In this document: positions 7,952 to 10,162 of the stretch, piece by piece
Numbering within the stretch: position 1 is the first letter of the stretch
How the letters are laid out: each line of letters opens with the position of its first letter
Origin: Campylobacteraceae bacterium
Lineage (GTDB): Bacteria; Campylobacterota; Campylobacteria; Campylobacterales; Sulfurovaceae
Reading direction: 5' to 3'
DNA: 10,162 bases
Assembly (NCBI GenBank): GCA_027083075.1
Contig: JALWQQ010000285.1
Span: 1 to 10,162, forward strand
The notes under the pieces: generated by a model
What the model was told of the DNA's origin: nothing
The model's database searches: none
What the model saw: the letters and a program-made list of their open reading frames with translations, nothing else
Made by a program: the position numbers and the translations under genes

Positions 7952-10162
7952 ATGAAACCTTCTGTCTTTCGCTATGTGGGATTTCTTCTGATTTTTGTGT
8001 TTGTATTTACTGCAACGGGACATGCCGATCGACGTAAATTTCAGTTGCGTTACTCGACCAATATCAAGGGCAATGTTAAAGTAATCGGCAATACGGTATT
8101 GAGACAAGAGCCCGATACGATCGGAAGCGGTCTGACTAATGATCATTTGAATTTAAGATATGTCAATGTCGATCCGGGAGACAAAAAACGTTTCAATTCT
8201 TCAAGTGCATCGATCGCATCGAAACAGTCCGGTATCGATATCTCGAATGCAAAGATCATCTGGGCGGGACTATACTGGCAGGGGTATCTGCACAATAGCG
8301 ACTATGACTTTGGTGCCGATAAGATATTTAAAGGATTTGGCTTTTATGCAAGTAGTAGTATTGCCACCATTGCCGGTCGCATCCGTAAAAAGATACGCAA
8401 TCAAACGATACAATTAAAGATAGGCAACGGCATCTATCATACCATTAGACCGGATAAGGTCGATATGGATCGACAACGTTACGACGGATACGAAGTTTCT
8501 TATAAGTATGCCGCCTTTGCCGACGTAACCGATCTGCTGAAGGGTAGATCGCCCGTAGGAACCTATACGGTGGCAAACCTCGCTACACGTAGTGGGATGA
8601 CAAGGAGTCTTAAATATTATTACTATCCACCGTATAAGCAATGGTACAACGATCAAGGAAGATATCCGGACGGTCTGGGAAACTACGGTGCTTGGGCGTT
8701 GGTTATCGTTTATGATAATGGTACGCAAGCCGCCGAAAAGTTGCGTAATATTGCGATTTTTGATGGTTACGAGATATTGTATGCCGCAACAAATCCGAAA
8801 CAAAAAATCAACGTTTCCGGATTTAGAACCCCGACCAGCGCACCTAACGGCGTCGATTCGACGCTCTCTATCTTTGCGGGCGAGGGAGATAGAAATATTT
8901 TGGGAGATTATGCCGAGTTGACCAACCAAAACGGCTATACTTACACACTTCCCGATACCAGTGGTGCAGGTAGCTATTTTGCCTCCGTTATAGAGGGCGT
9001 ACCCAATAGAAACCCGAAATACCTTAACAACAACGGTATCGATATTCACACGACACAGGTGGGCACCTTAGGCGGTAGCAATCGTCCCATTCGTACCAAC
9101 CAAAGCAAGGCGACTATTACGCTCGGTACGACACAGGATGCCTATATGCCGAGTATGATAGCGTTTGCCACCGAGCTGTATGTTCCCAAGTTGTGTTACG
9201 ATTATAGCGTGCAGCTCGACGGTTACGACATTAGCGATTCGGGTGGCGGGGTAAGAAAATTCCATGCGATGCATAAAGGTACGCTCTCTATCGATTTGGC
9301 GATCAAGAGCGAAGTGGGGGATTTCGACTTCGACAACAGCAAGATAAACTTTAGGCTTAGTCCCGCTGCAGGCGTAACGTTTAAGAAAGCCTATTATGCT
9401 CCGAACAATGTCAACACCTTCATCCCCGCGATTACGACTGCGCAACATACGCCTGCGCACCCGAGTATCGCTATCGGAGAGAATCTTACAAGTAACGGAG
9501 GGAAAATACGCAAGCTGCAGCGCTACTTTAGCAAGTTTGTTTACGATTTGAGCAAGAACGGTTATGACGGCACGATCGGCTTCGAGTTAAATACAACGAT
9601 CAATTTCGGCTCCGGTCCCGTTCCTTATCTGCTCAATCAAGATAACATTCCCCGTTGTGCCCAGTCTTTGGTCTATCACCCTTTTTACGGAACCTTTAAT
9701 GTTGAAAGGCGCAACAGCTCCGGGAAGCCAAACCAAAAATATCCGCTCTATACGCAGGTGGTAGGTAAGCCTTTTGCAGTTGACGTAGTGGCGTATGCGA
9801 AGGGAGCGAAGAAGCCATTTTATAGTACGGAGGCGGTTTGTAACGGCTGCACCGTCGATGTGGAGTTGATCAACGCCAATGTATTTAAAGACAAAAACGC
9901 TACTTTCGTCTGTTCCAATCCCGACAGTAGCGTTATTCAGACATTGGATGCAAGCGGTCGGAAAAATATCTTCGCTCATTTCAAAGTCGACAAGAATATG
10001 ACGCGCGTACCGTTACCGCCGATAACGACCGATACCGCCTTGCGAAACGCCGCGTTTAGAATCTGGGTACTTGTTGATAAGTTCGGTAACGTCGTGCCTC
10101 ATCACTGCAAGAGTCCTGCCGACAATACCTGCTTCCGGCAGCTTTATGATCACTTCTATAAG
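7952..10162 (+). CDS. Large secreted/surface protein, 3' end outside window
   Basis: The frame has no stop from 7952 to the window end, giving 737 residues of an unfinished protein. A signal peptide (1-25: basic start, hydrophobic core, Gly-His-Ala before Asp26) indicates export by Sec. Residues about 26-412 carry motifs I associate with a module of large secreted bacterial proteins, often annotated with DUF11-type repeats: WAGLYW (104-109), FADVTDLL (189-196), GTYTVANL (203-210), GAWALVIVYDN (246-256), FDGYEILY (270-277), NPKYLNNNGIDI (354-365) and MIAFATELYVP (402-412). This part has no Cys. From 413 on a second region holds seven Cys (415, 569, 630, 633, 654, 719, 727), probably for disulfides. 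A surface or extracellular role is likely; adhesion is a guess. No catalytic motif is seen. The gene is divergent from bamD and its length and C-terminal anchor are unknown. Confidence 0.85.
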   Translation, partial: MKPSVFRYVGFLLIFVFVFTATGHADRRKFQLRYSTNIKGNVKVIGNTVLRQEPDTIGSGLTNDHLNLRYVNVDPGDKKRFNSSSASIASKQSGIDISNAKIIWAGLYWQGYLHNSDYDFGADKIFKGFGFYASSSIATIAGRIRKKIRNQTIQLKIGNGIYHTIRPDKVDMDRQRYDGYEVSYKYAAFADVTDLLKGRSPVGTYTVANLATRSGMTRSLKYYYYPPYKQWYNDQGRYPDGLGNYGAWALVIVYDNGTQAAEKLRNIAIFDGYEILYAATNPKQKINVSGFRTPTSAPNGVDSTLSIFAGEGDRNILGDYAELTNQNGYTYTLPDTSGAGSYFASVIEGVPNRNPKYLNNNGIDIHTTQVGTLGGSNRPIRTNQSKATITLGTTQDAYMPSMIAFATELYVPKLCYDYSVQLDGYDISDSGGGVRKFHAMHKGTLSIDLAIKSEVGDFDFDNSKINFRLSPAAGVTFKKAYYAPNNVNTFIPAITTAQHTPAHPSIAIGENLTSNGGKIRKLQRYFSKFVYDLSKNGYDGTIGFELNTTINFGSGPVPYLLNQDNIPRCAQSLVYHPFYGTFNVERRNSSGKPNQKYPLYTQVVGKPFAVDVVAYAKGAKKPFYSTEAVCNGCTVDVELINANVFKDKNATFVCSNPDSSVIQTLDASGRKNIFAHFKVDKNMTRVPLPPITTDTALRNAAFRIWVLVDKFGNVVPHHCKSPADNTCFRQLYDHFYK

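Noticed and set aside
7945..8037. ATG at 7945 opening a 30-codon Cys-rich ORF overlapping the secreted-protein start
   Set aside because: AAGGG is only 1 nt from this ATG, too close for initiation, and the ORF ends within the signal-peptide region of the real gene.
8414..9979. Three consecutive minus-strand ORFs (130-211 residues) opposite the secreted-protein gene
   Set aside because: All share one frame whose codons sit exactly opposite the sense codons, so rarity of TTA, CTA and TCA in the sense gene keeps that frame open. The plus-strand frame has a signal peptide, a ribosome binding site and family motifs.

Overview
The window is ordinary chromosomal DNA from a bacterium, most likely a member of the Campylobacterota (formerly Epsilonproteobacteria). 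The evidence is an outer-membrane lipoprotein of the BamD family directly upstream of lon, a pairing I recall from Campylobacter and Helicobacter. A NIT-type hybrid histidine kinase operon and a large secreted protein of a type I associate with free-living sulfur-oxidising Campylobacterota (Sulfurimonas, Sulfurovum and Sulfuricurvum-like) point the same way. Base composition is moderate and CGATCG is strikingly frequent. The genus cannot be fixed from this stretch. I see no tRNA, rRNA, CRISPR array, insertion sequence or prophage gene.

Layout. (1) 1-4613, plus strand: a tight three-gene phosphorelay operon. It holds the C-terminal part of a protein with two HPt-type domains (the first lacking the phosphorylatable His), a 1076-residue membrane hybrid histidine kinase (NIT sensor, HisKA, HATPase, pseudo-receiver, true receiver, shortened receiver), and a 121-residue stand-alone receiver. 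Gaps are 12 and 2 bp. No DNA-binding output domain is visible. (2) 4620-7770, minus strand: bamD then lon, converging on the phosphorelay operon with only 6 bp between stop codons. The 79-bp bamD-lon gap holds a plausible lon promoter overlapped by a perfect palindrome. (3) 7771-7951: a 181-bp divergent promoter region containing a perfect 10-bp inverted repeat and a four-codon leader ORF. (4) 7952-10162, plus strand: a long open frame with a signal peptide that runs off the window end (737 codons seen). It encodes a large secreted or surface protein.

How the parts fit. The first operon contains every step of a His-Asp-His-Asp relay: periplasmic signal, kinase His424, receiver Asp842, HPt His, and receiver Asp56 of the small regulator. 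Several extra modules have lost catalytic residues and may act as docking or brake domains. bamD and lon are envelope-assembly and protein-quality-control genes that are probably partly co-transcribed. The secreted protein is separate and divergently transcribed. The most useful points for a second look are the paired active and inactive relay domains, the operator-like palindrome at lon, and the unfinished surface-protein gene.
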